A program made the position numbers and the translations under genes. Positions 48,840 to 59,309 of a DNA stretch of 64,000 nucleotides are shown one piece after another (the first letter of the stretch is position 1; each line of letters starts with the position of its first letter). The notes below the pieces were generated by a model. The model did no database searches. It saw nothing but the letters and a program-made list of their open reading frames with translations, and was not told where the DNA came from. This stretch comes from Antilocapra americana (lineage: Eukaryota; Chordata; Mammalia; Artiodactyla; Antilocapridae). The stretch covers positions 26,407 through 90,406 of the forward strand of contig ML664731.1 in assembly GCA_007570785.1 (NCBI GenBank), given 5' to 3'.

Positions 48840-51800
48840 TTTTCTTATTTTTTGGTTAAATAATTTTCTTAATTTTGAAGCTGATGTCATGAAGCAGTAA
48901 TATTTTGGGAGAAGTAGAGCAATACATGTCATTTGACAGTCAGCTCTGGACACTTCAGCAATCTGTGCTTAGAGAGATAGGTACTTTTTAGTTGACCATT
49001 TATCTAGGCTGTAGCCTTACCATATGACAAGGCTACTTCAGAATATAGACACAAGACTAAAGTCCTCTCAGAGTTTTATGAAGTATTATTTAGATGGTGT
49101 CAACATTTCATATATGATCTTCACATCTCTATTGCTGCAAATGTGATGAAGTTTGTAATTATACATTTTAAAACTGTCCCCATGTGGTATGTTGCCTTAA
49201 TATCAATTTTGAAAAAATATTTTTTCTGAATCCTTGCTAATTTTTCATTTTTTTTACCATTGATTTGATTTAGCTATGATGTATTTTAATTTTGTGATTT
49301 TTATGAAGAATTATATATTTAGAATTATAAGTATAAAATTTCAGGTATTAGGAATATCATCTCCGATGAAAATTTTGCTCTTAAATATCCACTAGATACT
49401 GACACATAAGAATCAGACATTGTGAATTTTTTTCTTTCTGTGCTAAATAGTTATTGATATAGTTAAAGTCCTAATTTGAATTTTCATTCTTTACCATGTG
49501 TCTAGCTCATAGATCTTAGAAGTTAAGCAAGGAAACTTTATTTATGAAAGGGAATCCAAACTAAACTAAGTCTTTCCCTGTGATTACAGAGGAAAATTTA
49601 GAGTAGTGAAAGTCCCGCACCATTTCCTTAACACAATTGGCTAATTTATTGGTTGGCCTCCTGTATTAATTACCTCTTTTTTCGTTTATGCCAGAACTGT
49701 ATTGATCTAATCTTCGATTCCCTTTCAGGGGCTGCTGAGCTAATCCTTGATTCTGTCAAGCTATCCTCAATCTGTATAATTGGTCCCTGTGTGGTTGTAG
49801 GTAGGGAAACCCACTGTAAGATGTTACAGGTATTTTTCACCCTTCTTCAGGGACCTGTAGTCATGTAGGCCTATCGTACATTCTGTCATTTTCATGCTGC
49901 ATGAAATAGCTCATATTTTTTCAGGTCAGTTTTGAAATGAAACACTTTATATTGAGGCAAATGAAAATATTCACCTGCCTTATTGTTATTATCACTTTAC
50001 AGAGAAAGGGAGAGATCAAGAGAATGAATGTATATACTAGTAACATTTGAAATATGTTGTGAAAACACAATAAGAAAAACTCTCTAAGAAATCTATGTAG
50101 AATATAACAAGTCAGTTGTGTAGTTCACTATATATCATACTAGAAGCTTAATCCATATGACTATACAATAGTCATGTTACTGATATTTGTTTGAGAAGCT
50201 ATATTAGAATATGACTCTTGCTCCAAATGACTAATATTTTGCACAAATTAATTTTTCTCACTGAGAATATCTGAACTCACAGGCCTGATCATCTGTTTAC
50301 ACAAAGGAAAATTAAATTTGATTGTCAGAATGAGGAACACACTTTAGTGATTTGACCAGTGGCTCTATTCACAAAAGTACAAAATTAGCTAAATAGCATT
50401 CATTGGCTAATAAATAATCACCCCCAACAAATAAGGGTTTTGTTCCTGCCACTGTTGCTATGCTGAATCTTACTCAAGTTCAATTTTGTCCTTGGGCTTC
50501 AGAGCCAAAAATCATGGAATAAGGTGCAATTAATTTAAACATAGTTAGAACCTTTGAGAGAAAAAATTCAATACAGAATGCAGAAATAGTATATACATAG
50601 TCAATACAGAAATAGTTCAAAGATTAACCTAAGGAAACAACTTTCGGTGGAAAATTATAGCTTTACCTCAGTGTATTGTACCTCACCCTTTGGCAATACA
50701 AAACAAAACAGAAAGAAAATCAGACTCTCACTTTATTCACACAAGTTCACACTTAAAACTTATCCTTCTGTCTTGAGGCATAAACTTAATGGATACACAG
50801 CGAGCTTCTATAGCCAAGAATATTTTTAAACCTATTTCCTGAGAAACTTAAAATATTGCATTTTCAATTGTTTTCTAGAAAGAGGTATTTATGAAATGTT
50901 CCATCTAAAAATACTATTGATACATATATAAATAAAGCACATGAGTCAATAAGAATAAAAATATAGGGGCAATGGGCCAATGCACAGTGTTTGAATTTTT
51001 CACTGACTGCTATCCAGTGTCCCTCACCTCCGTGCCTGCAGCTGATCCTATACATACTCACATGATACAGAGGTATCAACCAGAGTTTGTCATAATGGCT
51101 TTCTATTTTTTTTTTATTTTGTGCACTGATCACTTACTAACATAAAGACATAATCTTCATCCTCTTGATTGTGTCTGGCTAAAAGACCATTTAGTGAATT
51201 GAGTGAAAAATCAGTTCAGTAAAGCAAACCTGAATATTTCTACTTTACTCAGAAGTGACCCATTCCAAAGTTAGTGAAGCTGGAGACATGTTTGGAAACA
51301 GTCCACAAATTTTATTTTCAGAATTCTTAAATAAAAAGCCCAAGCATCTTATTTTAGATTTTTTTGCTGACTTGAGTACTCTCAATTATATACCTTCAGG
51401 GACCAGCTGGGAGCAAAAGTGTGAATGTACACGTATGGAGATGGGCTATGTGTATGTTAATTATTTTGGTTTGGTTCTGCTTGATGGGGGTGGTAGTGGT
51501 GTTGCAGGTGAGCAGAGGGTAAACCATTCATTCTTTCTCTTCATTTCCTTTCTTGTATACCAAAAAAATGCTGTTTTTGTCTTTTCAGATGTTGTCTTCT
51601 GAAAAGAGTATTGTTTTCTAATACAGTGTTTCTTTCTTGCTTTGGAAAACTTAAAAATGATTGTTGTGGAATAGATCAACCTGTATCTCAAAGTTGAGAA
51701 CTACAGTATCCCTATTGACATTCCTATCTGTTACCTAAAATATCTAATTGTCAATAACTTATTGGGCCTATTTTTATTATATTTATAAAGTAAAATGGTC

Positions 51801-51885
51801 ACTGTACATAAATGAATAAAAACACCCCTGCTGTAGTAGTCGGTCTCAGATGGTGGGTGCACAACAAGGGAAATAGCTTCTGATT
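48840..51885. other. AT-rich unique sequence
   Basis: About 3 kb without a recognisable transposon or exon. The ORFs at 49653-49868, 50647-50829, 50864-51133 and 51255-51602 (up to 115 codons) have no recognisable domains and no conserved start or splice context. Overlapping frames on both strands at 51255-51691 argue against coding. Confidence 0.5.
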
Positions 51886-51889
51886 TGCA

Positions 51890-52100
51890 GTGAGCCAAAT
51901 TTGGGTTGAATCTATGTTCATACAAACACTATAACATAACTTTGGGAAAGTTATTTATTCTGTGATCCTGAGGGTTTTCATCTGAAAAATTGATATAATA
52001 ATAATACCACATTAATCTTTACAATATTTTAAGCATAGCAAGTAAATGGAAGATGTTATTTTGAAATAATATATATAAATTCATCGCCTAGAACATGATC
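51890..52100 (+). mobile_element. Possible MIR SINE
   Basis: 'tttgggttgaatctatgttc', 'gggaaagttatttattctgt', 'ttttcatctgaaaaattgat' and 'ataataataataccacatta' follow MIR order, with heavy decay toward the 3' end. Confidence 0.5.
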
Positions 52101-52740
52101 AGATTAACTGTGTACTTGCCATGTGTTGATATAACCTACTTGAAAACAATGGAGATGTGTTCTTAATACCAACACCCTTTTAAGACAAAGGGGTACCAAA
52201 ATGTAGAAGGGAGTTGCTAGCCAAATTAAATCAGATTGTTTCAGAATGGAAGCACTCTGAAATTCTTAGAGTCATTGTGTTAACTTAGGTTACTTTCATT
52301 AGCATTATTATTTGCAAAATTATGTGATGGGGTCTTCTGTGATTTATATTTAAAACTTATTCATGTTTTACCTCAAAATTAAAATAATTTGTATCATCCA
52401 ATAATGATAAAGCAGTGAAGGTTTCACACATTCTTCTCTAGTTTAACTCATTGCAGTTATTTATCTGAAGCCCAAGAATCCTGAAACACTAAATTTATTC
52501 ATAATCAAACTGGAAGTTGTTTAGCGTTTGATGCTGAACAAGAAGCCGTGACCTTTCTTCGGTTTTTCTGGAAACTAGAGAGGCTGCCGCTTGCCTGTGG
52601 GCTCCTGACTTCCCTCCACCCTAGCCCGTAAGGGGTCAAGCTGGTCTACTCACACAGGTCCCTCCCCTCCACTTTGCTAGAATATTTGCTTTAGAAAACT
52701 TGTACTTGTGAATTCTTTCTCTGTCCCTTTGAGAATTTAA
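52101..52740. other. Unique sequence with a GC-richer patch
   Basis: 52545-52680 is markedly GC-richer than its surroundings ('gaggctgccgcttgcctgtg', 'tagcccgtaaggggtcaagc'), but it has no ORF or promoter motif that I can defend. The rest is AT-rich and featureless. Confidence 0.45.
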
Positions 52741-52744
52741 ATGT

Positions 52745-53460
52745 TTCAAGAAGCTTCTTGTATGATCCAGCAACTTCACTTCTGGGATTTACCTGAAGGA
52801 AACAGAAACATATATTCAAAAAGACACTTGCATCCTCATGTTGATTATAACATTCCTCAGAATATCCAAGACATGGAAACAATCTAAACATCCATTAATG
52901 GATAAATGGATAATAAATGTGATATATAAATATATATATATATAAACACAAAATAAAATTCAGCCTATAAAATATAATGAAATCTTGCCATTTGAGACAA
53001 CATGGATGGACCTTAAAGGCATTACCTAAGTAGAATGTCAGACCAAAACAGATAACTGCCACATGAACTCACTTATATTTAGAATCTTAAGCAAATAAAC
53101 AAGGCCAACCTCATGCATTGAGAGAACAGATTGGTGATTGCCTGAGGCAGAGTGTTGTGTGTGGATAAAATGAGTGAAGGGGGTCAAAAGGTGCCTATTT
53201 CCACTTACAAAATGAGTAAATAATAGAATATAATGTACAGCATGGTGACTACAGTTAATAATAATGTATCTGATACTTAATAGTAACTGTGAGAATGGAT
53301 CTTTAAAAATTCTCATCACAATAAAAAATATAAGTATGGTGATAGATATGAAGTGGATGTATGGTGGTAATCATTTTACAATATACACAAATACAAAACC
53401 ATTTCATCATACCCCTGGAATAAATATACTGTTATGTCCTTTTTATCTGAAATACACACA
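52745..53460 (+). mobile_element. L1 3' end (L1MA-type)
   Basis: Sense ORF2 terminus and 3' UTR. 'gatccagcaacttcacttct', 'atccaagacatggaaacaat', 'gagacaacatggatggacct', 'aacagattggtgattgcctg' and 'cagcatggtgactacagtta' come first. 'ggtggtaatcattttacaat' and 'ataaatatactgttatgtcc' mark the terminus. A (TA)n tract lies at about 52928-52943 inside it. Confidence 0.85.
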
Positions 53461-54180
53461 TACATACATGAATTCCTATGCTAGTGTTACCACCAGAGGC
53501 TGTCTTTCTCAAGGGCCTGGGAGCCATTTCTTTGAAATGTATTAATAATCATCAAGTAAGAGACTGTTCCCCAGTCTCTGTGGGAGGGTAGGAGCCTAAG
53601 TGTGATGGGAGACTTGCTCCAAGTTGTAAAACTATCACCTGTCATGAAGATACAAAAAAAGTTGACTCTTCCCTTGGGTAAAGCCAGGTAGCAAACACTG
53701 AGGAACTATAGTGCTCTTCACGCAGCTCTTACAAACTCTTCTCTTTCGTTTCAGTGGAGCTAAGTTCAGTCTTTGTCCTAGTCTCTTGTCCCTATCACCT
53801 AGAATGAATTTGATGTTATCTGTTTAATACTTCCCAGTGTAATTTTTGCTTTGAGAATACTCAAAAAATCTGGCTTAAATTTTTTTATTATAAAATATGT
53901 GCATAGTAACACATGCCCGGAGTGAAAATCACTTGGATAAACTTTTGCATAAATGATTATACTTGCATTGCCATAGTTATAATGAAAAACAGAAGAAAAA
54001 GCAGGGTGAGTATAAAATAGCAAGGATTTTCCAAGAAAGGCTGGAAATAAATAATAAAATAACAAGGAGATAATAGTTAAAAAATATTCACAAAAATAAA
54101 TTTTGTATGTGTGTTCATAAGACTTTTTTTATAATAATTAATATCTAGAAACCATTTAAATATCTGGTATTGAGCATTTG
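53461..54180. other. Unique sequence
   Basis: No repeat or gene is recognised. The 88-codon minus-strand ORF at 53799-54065 is AT-driven and unsupported. Confidence 0.5.
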
Positions 54181-54461
54181 GGTCTTCCCTGATAGCTCAG
54201 TTGGTAAAGAATCCGCCTGCAATGCAGGAGACCCCAGTTTGATTTCTGGGATGTGAAGATCCACTGGAGAAGAGATAGGCTACCCACTCCAATCTTCTTG
54301 GGCTTCCTTTGTGGCTCAGCTGGTAAAGAATCCACCTGCAATGACGGAGACCTGGGTTTGATCCCTGGGTTGGGAAGATCGCCTGGAAAAGGGAATGGCT
54401 ACCCACTCCAGTGTTCTGGCCTAGAGAATTCCATGGACAGTCCATGGAATTGCAAAGAGGT
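54181..54461 (+). mobile_element. Dimeric Bov-tA SINE (head-to-tail tRNA units)
   Basis: Two tRNA-Glu units in tandem. 'tcttccctgatagctcagtt' starts the first; 'ggcttcctttgtggctcagc' starts the second at about 54300, straight after 'ccactccaatcttcttg'. A truncated BovA body follows, ending at 'gaattgcaaagagg'. This is the known Bov-tA dimer arrangement. The tail after the BovA core is missing, so the 3' end is deleted. Confidence 0.9.
54427..54451. repeat. 25-bp perfect palindrome in SINE
   Basis: Arms AATTCCATGGAC and GTCCATGGAATT around a single central A at 54439. In the SINE consensus the arms are separated by a few more bases (a TATA-like spacer). Loss of that spacer made the arms nearly touch. 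Confidence 0.9.
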
Positions 54462-54895
54462 TTATTTTAGTATGTTTTCAAACCAAAAGTGGGGCTTGCA
54501 GCTAAAATTAAGAATCAATGAGGCTATGAGGGAGAATGTGGAACTTTCTCTTTTATTTGTCTCTCAGAAGCTAATGCTGTGGTCCAAGATTTAGACCACT
54601 TAGAACAAGTAACTATATTGTGTCTCTACATTATTCTCCATTTATTTTAGATATAGTAGTAACAACTAGCCCCCTTTGCTTGTATTTCCTGGGTATAAGC
54701 TGGCCTACAGTAGAATACAATTGGTACACAAAATTACACAAATAAGCAATGCTAGAGTGGACACAAACAAAATAGGATAATTTTTATCTAATACAAAATG
54801 TCATTCTGTACTTGGTTCATATAATAAACAAAATTTCATTTCCAGGAGTTTGATGCTTTCCTATGACATTGCTTTCTTAAAAAAACTTGATGTAA
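54462..54895. other. Unique sequence
   Basis: Nothing is recognised between the SINE dimer and the L1 3' end. Confidence 0.5.
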
Positions 54896-55505
54896 TTGTT
54901 ATTTATTTTTTTCCCAGCTTTGTTGAGATATATGACATATAATCTTGTGTAAGTGTAAGATGTACAAATTGTTGGTTTGATACATTTATATATTGCAAAA
55001 TGATTACAAACATAGTAATCATAGTGTTAGTTGTTTAATACTCCCATCCTGTCACATAACTACCATCTCCTTTTTGGGTGAGAACATTTAAGATCTACTT
55101 TTACCAGCTTTCAAGTACACAGTTGGCCCTTTGAAGAAACACAGGTTTGAACTACATGTGTCTATTTGTATGTGGATTTTTTTTTTCAGGAGTAATTATT
55201 GCAGCACTATAGCATCCAAGATTGGTTAAATCTGTGGATATGGATTTGTTAATATGGAGGAACCACCTATATGAAGGAACTGAGTATATGGAGGGCCACC
55301 TATTAGTTACATGCAGTTTTTGGATGTGTGGAGGGTTTATGCTCTTAATCTCTGTGTTGTTTGAAAGTCAACTGTGTAATACAGTGTTATTAGCTACTAT
55401 CACCATGTTGTACTATAGCTCCACAGAACTTGTTCATCTTATAACTGGAAGTTTGTACCTTTTGACCAATATTTTCCCATTTCCCCTTTGTGCTGGTTGT
55501 TAATA
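54896..55505 (-). mobile_element. L1 3' end, split by a MITE
   Basis: Antisense L1 3' UTR in two pieces, 54896-55117 and 55377-55505. 'cccagctttgttgagatata' and 'tatattgcaaaatgattaca' lie in the first. 'caccatgttgtactatagct' and 'aactggaagtttgtacc' lie in the second. The consensus is contiguous across the inserted element. Confidence 0.85.
55116..55378. mobile_element. Tigger-like MITE with TA duplication
   Basis: 259 bp (55118-55376), flanked by TA at 55116-55117 and 55377-55378. The left end CACAGTTGGCCCTTTGAAGA and the right end (complement CACAGTTGACTTTCAAACAA) form terminal inverted repeats. 'gtttgaactacatgtgtc' and 'gtatgtggatttttttttt' match the 'tgaactgcgtgggtccactt' class of non-autonomous Tigger elements (Tc1/mariner superfamily, TA target). 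The 93-codon ORF at 55222-55503 crosses the border and is accidental. Confidence 0.82.
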
Positions 55506-57114
55506 CACTATATGATTTTAGATCCATTTACATTTTATTGAATTGTTTATGATCCTGCATGTTGTATATCTAATTGACTATAGCATGTAAACTTAAAAAT
55601 AATGTGTATCCTTCATTTGTAGTTTGTAGTGTCCTGTAAATGCAAATTAGATTCAGCTGGTTGATTCAAAGCATCTGTGTCTTTACTGATATTTTATCTA
55701 GGTGTTAAATCAACTACTGAGACACAGTCTTAATAACTTACATTGTATTTGTGGAATCATCTATTTCTCCCCTTAATGTTTTCAGTTTTCCTCATGTATT
55801 TTTGAGGCACTGTTACTAGATGTGTATACATTTATAATTGTTATGTCTTCCTAATGAATTGCCCCTTTAATACTTACATAAGATCAATATTTATCCCTGG
55901 TAATAAGCTTTGTCATGAACTCATCTGATACTGAAATTGGTAGCTCAATCTTCTTATCCTTACTGTTTTCATGGCATTTGTTTGTCCGTCCATTTACTTT
56001 CATCCTGCTTGTGCCTTATTTTATCCATTCTTTTAATATCTCTTTACAACTGTAGTGTTCAGACTGTTAACATTTAATGTAATGATCCATATGGTTGGAT
56101 TGGTCTACCAATTTATTATTTGTTTTATGCTTGTTACTTTTCCTTTTCTTTCTCTGTTCCCTCCTTGGGTGCCCTCTTATGCATTATCTGTTGTTAACCT
56201 ATTTAAATTTATCTTCACTTTTGGGTGTAACATCTTTGTGTGGGAGCATTGCTCATCAATGTGTATGTATTTGCTCTAGGAAGTATACTATAACAAAAAA
56301 GCTCTCACAATTAGAATTAATATTGTTACACTGATATAAAATGTAGAAATCTTGCAAGCGTATATGTACCTTTAACAACTTCTCCAATGACCTTTATGCT
56401 ATAGGAGTGATATACATGACATTCCTATATATTCAAGAATCATACCAGACACTGTTATGGTATTTGATTTAAGCAGTCACATGTATTTTACAGAACTTAA
56501 GGGGAAAATAGTTTTTTAATGGACTTGCTCTGGTATTTACCAGTGTTATTAGTATTATTACTGCATCCTTAAAGATATGGCGTCATCTGGTGTATTTCCT
56601 CTGGTGTCATCTCTCTTCAGTGTGAAGGACTTTCTTTAGCAATGTCTGTGGAGCAGTTAGGCTATTGGTGAATTCTTTATTTTGCTTCATTCAGAAATGC
56701 TTTTATTCTTGAAAGTTATCTTCACTGGTTATTCTTTATGTCCCAATCTCTCTCTTCTTTTGTTCTAGTATTCCAGTACATTCTGTTGGTAACATTTTAC
56801 TCCAGCAGCTGTGTTTATTTTATGAAAACTGTATCTCTGTTTTATTCAGATTGTGTAATTTCTACTGACCTGTTTTGAAGATCACTAGTATTTTTTGTGA
56901 TACCTAAATTCTACTATTGATATCATCTTGTATTTTATTTAAATTTGAGAAATCATAGTTTTCAATTCTAGAATTTCCATTCGGTTCTTTTCTATAGTTT
57001 CTATTACTCTCCTGAGTATTACAGTAATTTTAAATGCTTCATGTAATTCCCTTTGGTTTATCTTAGTGAGTTTTAATAACTGATTTGAATGCTTATCTGA
57101 TAATTCCAACATTT
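55506..57114 (-). mobile_element. L1M 5' region, antisense
   Basis: A long T-rich stretch that reads as the antisense of the 5' part of old L1 elements. 'catctatttctccccttaat', 'catttataattgttatgtct', 'cgtccatttactttcatcct', 'gttaacatttaatgtaatga' and 'ttcaattctagaatttccat' are landmarks I know from L1M elements. No reading frame survives. The ORFs of 74 and 79 codons at 56055-56334 are translations of this repeat. Confidence 0.65.
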
Positions 57115-57478
57115 AGATGATCTTGGAGATCACATCTAAGTTCAAGATACTATGTAACAAATATCATAGATTGGATTGTTTAAGCAATAAAAATTTCTTG
57201 TAATTCTGGAAGCTAAGAGTTTAAAGATCAAGGCACTAGAATACTTGGTGTCTGGTGAGAGCCCACTTCCTTGTTTGTAGAAGCCCATCTTCCACTGCAG
57301 CTTCAGATGGTGAAGACAGACAGGAAACAAACTCACCTGTGACTCTTATAAGGGCACTAATCCCATTCATGAGGGCTCCATCCTCAAACTCTCATCTAAC
57401 TCTAATTACCTCCCAAAGGGCTGACCTTTAAAACCATCATATTGGGTATAGAGTTTCAACATGTGAATTTTGAAGGAA
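57115..57478 (-). mobile_element. MaLR-type LTR nested in L1M
   Basis: Antisense LTR. 'gtaattctggaagctaagag', 'gtgtctggtgagagcccact', 'cttataagggcactaatccc', 'attcatgagggctccatcct' and 'ttacctcccaaagggctgac' come in MaLR order, ending 'tttcaacatgtgaattttga'. L1M antisense continues on both sides, so the LTR inserted into the L1M. Confidence 0.68.
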
Positions 57479-57880
57479 CACATTCAGCAATATATCTTAA
57501 TTTTCTTTCTACTTGAGAAATGGCCACATTTTCCTGGATTATTGTACATTGTGTAATTTTGGGTTGTCTCCTGGAAATTTTGAACCCTTTCTTGTGTAAA
57601 CTCTGGTTCCAGTTAAAATCTTCTGAAGAATCTTGATTTTGTTTTAGCACTTTATCAATCTAGGTAGTTTTGGAATATAAGTTTCGTCTCACCTCTTGAA
57701 GGCAGCAGTTCAAATAGTACATCAGTTCTCTAAGTCTTTAGTACATTGGTCGAAATGTAGCAAAGCATTCTATCTGAGAAAACATGCTTCACAGGTTAGT
57801 CTGAAGTTTTGAGCAGTGCTTCAAGTTGTTGTTTAGCAATCATTGCCTTTACTCTGCTGACTTGGATTTATTCCATCTAT
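57479..57880 (-). mobile_element. L1M continuation, antisense
   Basis: 'cctggattattgtacattgt' then 'gtctcctggaaattttgaac' resemble the antisense L1M segment that follows the block seen before the LTR. It decays into unassignable sequence after about 57660. Confidence 0.45.
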
Positions 57881-57884
57881 ATGT

Positions 57885-58335
57885 AGTTCAAGGGTGAATA
57901 AAGCTGCTATAAACATCTGTTTGTAGGTTTTTATGTGAACAAAACTTCATTTTAAACTCATTTAGGTAAATAATAAGGACTGTGGTTATTGGATCATATG
58001 GTAAGAGTATTTTTATTTTTCTAAGAAACTGTCAAACTATTTTCCAAAAAGGCTAAAAGTGGTGCATTCTTACCATCTGTAAATGAGAATTCCTTTTGCT
58101 CTACAGCTTTGTCAGCATTTGGTGTTGTCAGTGCCTTGGATTTTGGCCATTTTAATACTTGTGTTGTGGTTTTGTGTTGTTCAATTTATTATTCCTTAAT
58201 GACATATGAAATTGAATATCTTTTCATATGCTCATTTGCGAGTTGTGTATCTTTTCTGGTGAGGTATATATCCAGGACTTTTGTTTATGTTTAAATTGGG
58301 CTTGTCATTCTCCTATTGTTGGATTTATGTTTTTT
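57885..58335 (-). mobile_element. L1M 3' region, antisense
   Basis: 'caagggtgaataaagctgct', 'ataaacatctgtttgtaggt', 'ggttattggatcatatggta' and 'aatatcttttcatatgctca' match the antisense of the ORF2/3' region, in correct order. 'tttgccatctgtatg'-type sequence is degraded. The short plus-strand ORFs here are its shadows. Confidence 0.75.
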
Positions 58336-59305
58336 TTTAAAAAATTACTTTTTCCTGAATTACTTCTCACTTTCCTTAAAAATGAAACACAATATTTCAT
58401 TTTACAATAATTTCAGAAAACCATTTACAGACTAAAGTTAGAAGTATGAGTAATTAAAACCAAAAGAAAAATAGTCTTCAAATCATTGTATATAATGCAT
58501 CTATTCTGTTTATGCAATTCTGAAATGAGTGCACAATAACATTTCATTTGGTGTAGATGCCTGCCAGCTCCAGAATATTCATTGTTTTAAAAGTTAAAAC
58601 AATGTTTTTCTTTTTTAATTCTCTGTTTTAACCCAATAGATTATTGAGTGACACAGTAAAGCAATAAGGGAGAAAATAATTCATTTATTTTTATTTGTGC
58701 ATTTGGTATTAATGAAACACTGTGGTTATGGAAACTGAAAACAAAATCACTACCATTAAAATCACAGGAATGTATAGGAAGGAAAATCTAGGTACAATAT
58801 GTCATGAATACCCAGTGAGTCCCATGAGAGACTGGGAGAGTCAAGGAAGGATTTAATAAAAAGAGGATCACTGAGAAATTTATTAAAAGCAGGAATAGGC
58901 AAAAAGGTGAAGAGGAACAGAAGAATATTGTTCTGGTAAGAATGAAAAAATAATAAAACAGAGGTACAAAAATCCAAGGATGTTTAAGGACCTGTCAAAT
59001 TAGGGGATGTTGGGAATGAGCTACCACATGTAAAGTCGTGAGAATAAAGAAGTTGAGAACTGTGGAAGGTCTGAAAATGAAGGGTCTGTGTCTCCTGTTA
59101 AAACATAACTTCACACATACGCACAACATTAAAGTTATCAAAGGCTTTCTGAAAATGGCAAAGGATCTAAGAGTTTAATTGGATAGGTTTTTGCTTAATT
59201 GTTATCTCTGTTGCTTAAAAATCTATAAGCTTCAGTTTGTTCTTTTCTAATAATGAAGAAAATAAGAACTACCATTCCTCTAAGATTCTGTGTAAGTTAA
59301 AATGG
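58336..59305. other. AT-rich unique sequence
   Basis: No gene or clear repeat. A weak MIR-like block may lie at 59200-59300 ('aagcttcagtttgttctttt'). Confidence 0.5.
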
Positions 59306-59309
59306 AGTG

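Noticed and set aside
51255..51691. Overlapping ORFs of 115 and 76 codons on opposite strands
   Set aside because: Both strands open at once, low-complexity residues, no recognisable motif.
52545..52680. GC-richer patch as a CpG-island promoter
   Set aside because: Only about 135 bp, few CpG, no downstream exon visible.
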